Shown here piece after piece: positions 62,567 through 64,000 of a stretch of 64,000 nt of DNA; position 1 is the stretch's first letter; each line of letters starts with the position of its first letter. The notes beneath the pieces are model-generated. The model saw only the letters and a program-made list of their open reading frames with translations, was not told the origin of the DNA and did no database searches. The position numbers and the translations under genes are program-made. The DNA is from a bacterium (lineage in GTDB: Bacteria > Auribacterota > Auribacteria > Auribacterales > Auribacteraceae): the NCBI GenBank assembly GCA_024233545.1, contig JACKPL010000007.1, forward strand, positions 97,394 to 161,393, given 5' to 3'.

Positions 62567-64000
62567 GTGCATAAAATAATTCTCCGTTTATTTGAGACGC
62601 CTATTCAAAGAAGAATGTTTATTGGATTCGGCTTGATTATGACATGCCTCGCTTTGTTAGGCATAGTTGTGTCAATACATACGAAAAGCAATAAAAAGAT
62701 AGCGTATGAAATATGCAATTTTCCTGTTTTATCGGATACTTCGGTTCAACTGAAAAATGCCATAGAACAGACGGTACTCTTTGTTCATGAACTGTGCATA
62801 AAGAATAATTTTCATGATGCTGTTTTAGTGGATAATATTGAAAAGCAACTGAACAGAATCAGTGTCTGCGGCGAATCATTAGAAGGATGTCCGCTTCATG
62901 AGAAAACCACTGGTTTAGTATCCGGCATTATTGAACAATGTTCTTTGCTGGCGGATGATTTTATGGTTTTGAAGTCATTTCTGTTTGCATATGAAACTGG
63001 TACAAAGGATATCAACGATATTATTCAAGAATGTGTTGAATTTGAAGCAAGGCTGGAGAATCTTTCGGATGAAGTTTCAATTCTGATTCAGTCTGTACAG
63101 CGGAGACAATCTGGCATTATCAACGAGTTTATTACGTCGGCAAATACAATCTATTATTATGTTTTAGCTGGAGTAACAGTAATTGTTTTGGTGTGTGCAA
63201 CAGTGTTCCTATTCATTTTTAGACAGGTTATTACTCCATTTAATAAAATCACCAATACATTAAAAGAGCAATTGGATGAAAATACTTTAAAACAGTCTGG
63301 CGATCTTGAAGCGCTTATCAATAAGTATATTGCTCAAACAGAGCAACAAAAACTTCATCTTATTGAATCGTGTAATGCTACTTTGGAAAAGACAGAAGAA
63401 TTAGAAGAATCTCTTATAAATGCAGAACACTGGAATCAGAACCTTTTGCATGTGCTCGATTATATTGTTCATAAAATTGAACATGATGAAAAAAACATAA
63501 TACAGCAAACGCATTCTTTTGATGCTCAAACATCAATCATCGAAGGTGCGTCTCAATCGTTTAAAGAAACGGTAACGTATCTTAAGCAATTATGGGAAGT
63601 AACTCAAGAGTACCAAAGAGGTATTTTAGGAGCTCGAAACCTGATACAAGAGTTTACCGAAAGAAAGAATTCTCTTACAGAAAATGCGAGTGTGGTTAAT
63701 GATTTTTTTGTGGAACTGGAATGCCGTGCGAAGATTGGGAACTATGCTATCGGTGAAGCCGTTGGAGGAATAAACGAAATAACGCAGAGCATAGAGCACA
63801 TAAAACGGATTATAAATGTGGTGCGCTCAATCGCATCTCAGACAAATATGTTGGCTCTTAATGCCGCAATTGAAGCGGCGCGGGCAGGTGAATCAGGCAA
63901 AGGGTTTACTGTGGTTGCCGATCAAGTACGTATCCTCGCAGAACAATGCGAACAGGCTGTAAAAGAAGTTGAAGCTTTGATTTTTAATAGTACACAAAAA
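62567..64000 (+). CDS. Methyl-accepting chemotaxis protein, cut by the window end
   Basis: At least 478 codons, open to the last base. Membrane helix 1 (about 15-35, FIGFGLIMTCLALLGIVVSI), a helical periplasmic sensor (about 36-190, four-helix-bundle type), membrane helix 2 (about 195-220, YYYVLAGVTVIVLVCATVFL), a HAMP-like linker and long coiled coil, and the signalling hairpin tip ASQTNMLALNAAIEAARAGE (about 423-442), which identifies it as an MCP that drives CheA. The start is uncertain: GTG at 62567 (GGTGG 5 nt before) is preferred; GTG 62558 and TTG 62546 are alternatives. No che genes in view. Confidence 0.88.
   Translation, partial: MHKIILRLFETPIQRRMFIGFGLIMTCLALLGIVVSIHTKSNKKIAYEICNFPVLSDTSVQLKNAIEQTVLFVHELCIKNNFHDAVLVDNIEKQLNRISVCGESLEGCPLHEKTTGLVSGIIEQCSLLADDFMVLKSFLFAYETGTKDINDIIQECVEFEARLENLSDEVSILIQSVQRRQSGIINEFITSANTIYYYVLAGVTVIVLVCATVFLFIFRQVITPFNKITNTLKEQLDENTLKQSGDLEALINKYIAQTEQQKLHLIESCNATLEKTEELEESLINAEHWNQNLLHVLDYIVHKIEHDEKNIIQQTHSFDAQTSIIEGASQSFKETVTYLKQLWEVTQEYQRGILGARNLIQEFTERKNSLTENASVVNDFFVELECRAKIGNYAIGEAVGGINEITQSIEHIKRIINVVRSIASQTNMLALNAAIEAARAGESGKGFTVVADQVRILAEQCEQAVKEVEALIFNSTQK

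Noticed and set aside
1..64000. tRNA, rRNA, transposase, integrase or phage genes
   Set aside because: None recognised on either strand by eye; absence is limited by the lack of a covariance-model or homology search.

Overview
This 64 kb window is a chromosomal segment of a Gram-negative bacterium with an AT-leaning genome. It is densely coded on both strands, with many 4-8 bp gene overlaps. I see no rRNA, tRNA, CRISPR array, phage or IS element. Two proteins end in PEP-CTERM sorting signals. There is a sigma-54 activator, a GldA/F/G-like ABC system, archease, two membrane/TPR (TMTC-like) proteins and a large suite of envelope-glycan genes. That mix suggests an environmental organism of the PVC/Omnitrophota sort of neighbourhood. 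This placement is a guess from gene content, not a phylogenetic result.

Layout. 1-16.9 kb: a DPM1-like glycosyltransferase, a three-gene ABC system, a sensor kinase, glgC, a TMTC-like protein coupled to aroF, an FHA-GAF-sigma54 activator, an SDR, an inositol-monophosphatase-like enzyme, an HAD protein and a secreted peptidase. 17-24 kb: Na/Pi transporter, PEP-CTERM protein 1, a MarR regulator with a promoter/operator, an M48 lipoprotein protease, CstA and a NifU-like protein. 24-31.5 kb: a second TMTC-like protein, PAP2 phosphatase coupled to a REC-PAS-HK-REC kinase, the psd-pssA phosphatidylethanolamine operon and an M50 protease. 31.7-38.5 kb: a 1199-aa GGDEF-ATPase-TPR protein, RNase III, HEAT and TPR envelope proteins, and a GT-B protein. 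38.6-46.3 kb: a hypothetical membrane protein-NrnA-archease-Usp run, a GT4, a WecG-type glycosyltransferase fused to two STAS domains, a pentapeptide protein, 2Fe-2S ferredoxin, flavodoxin and rhodanese. 46.4-54.5 kb: a glycan/lipid assembly cluster (GT2, UGM-like flavoprotein, two GT39-like genes of which one is decayed, CapK/PaaK-like ligase, DUF1624 acyltransferase). 54.6-64 kb: PLP decarboxylase, YaaA, AI-2E-family permease, the GDYXXLXY/DUF2157 pair, the 945-aa beta-helical PEP-CTERM protein 2 and a truncated chemoreceptor.

How the parts may work together. The strongest regulatory theme is that both PEP-CTERM genes have a GG-N10-GC sigma-54-type promoter 65-80 nt upstream of their start codons, and the window also encodes a sigma-54 activator with an intact GAFTGA loop. 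No exosortase is present here, so the sorting enzyme must be elsewhere. The second theme is surface glycan synthesis spread over several clusters. It includes a WecG-STAS-STAS fusion that suggests regulation or scaffolding of a glycosyltransferase by a partner-switch-like domain. Start sites were moved from the longest ORF where a Shine-Dalgarno match or an ATGA overlap argued for it. All assignments are from reading motifs by eye; no database search was run.
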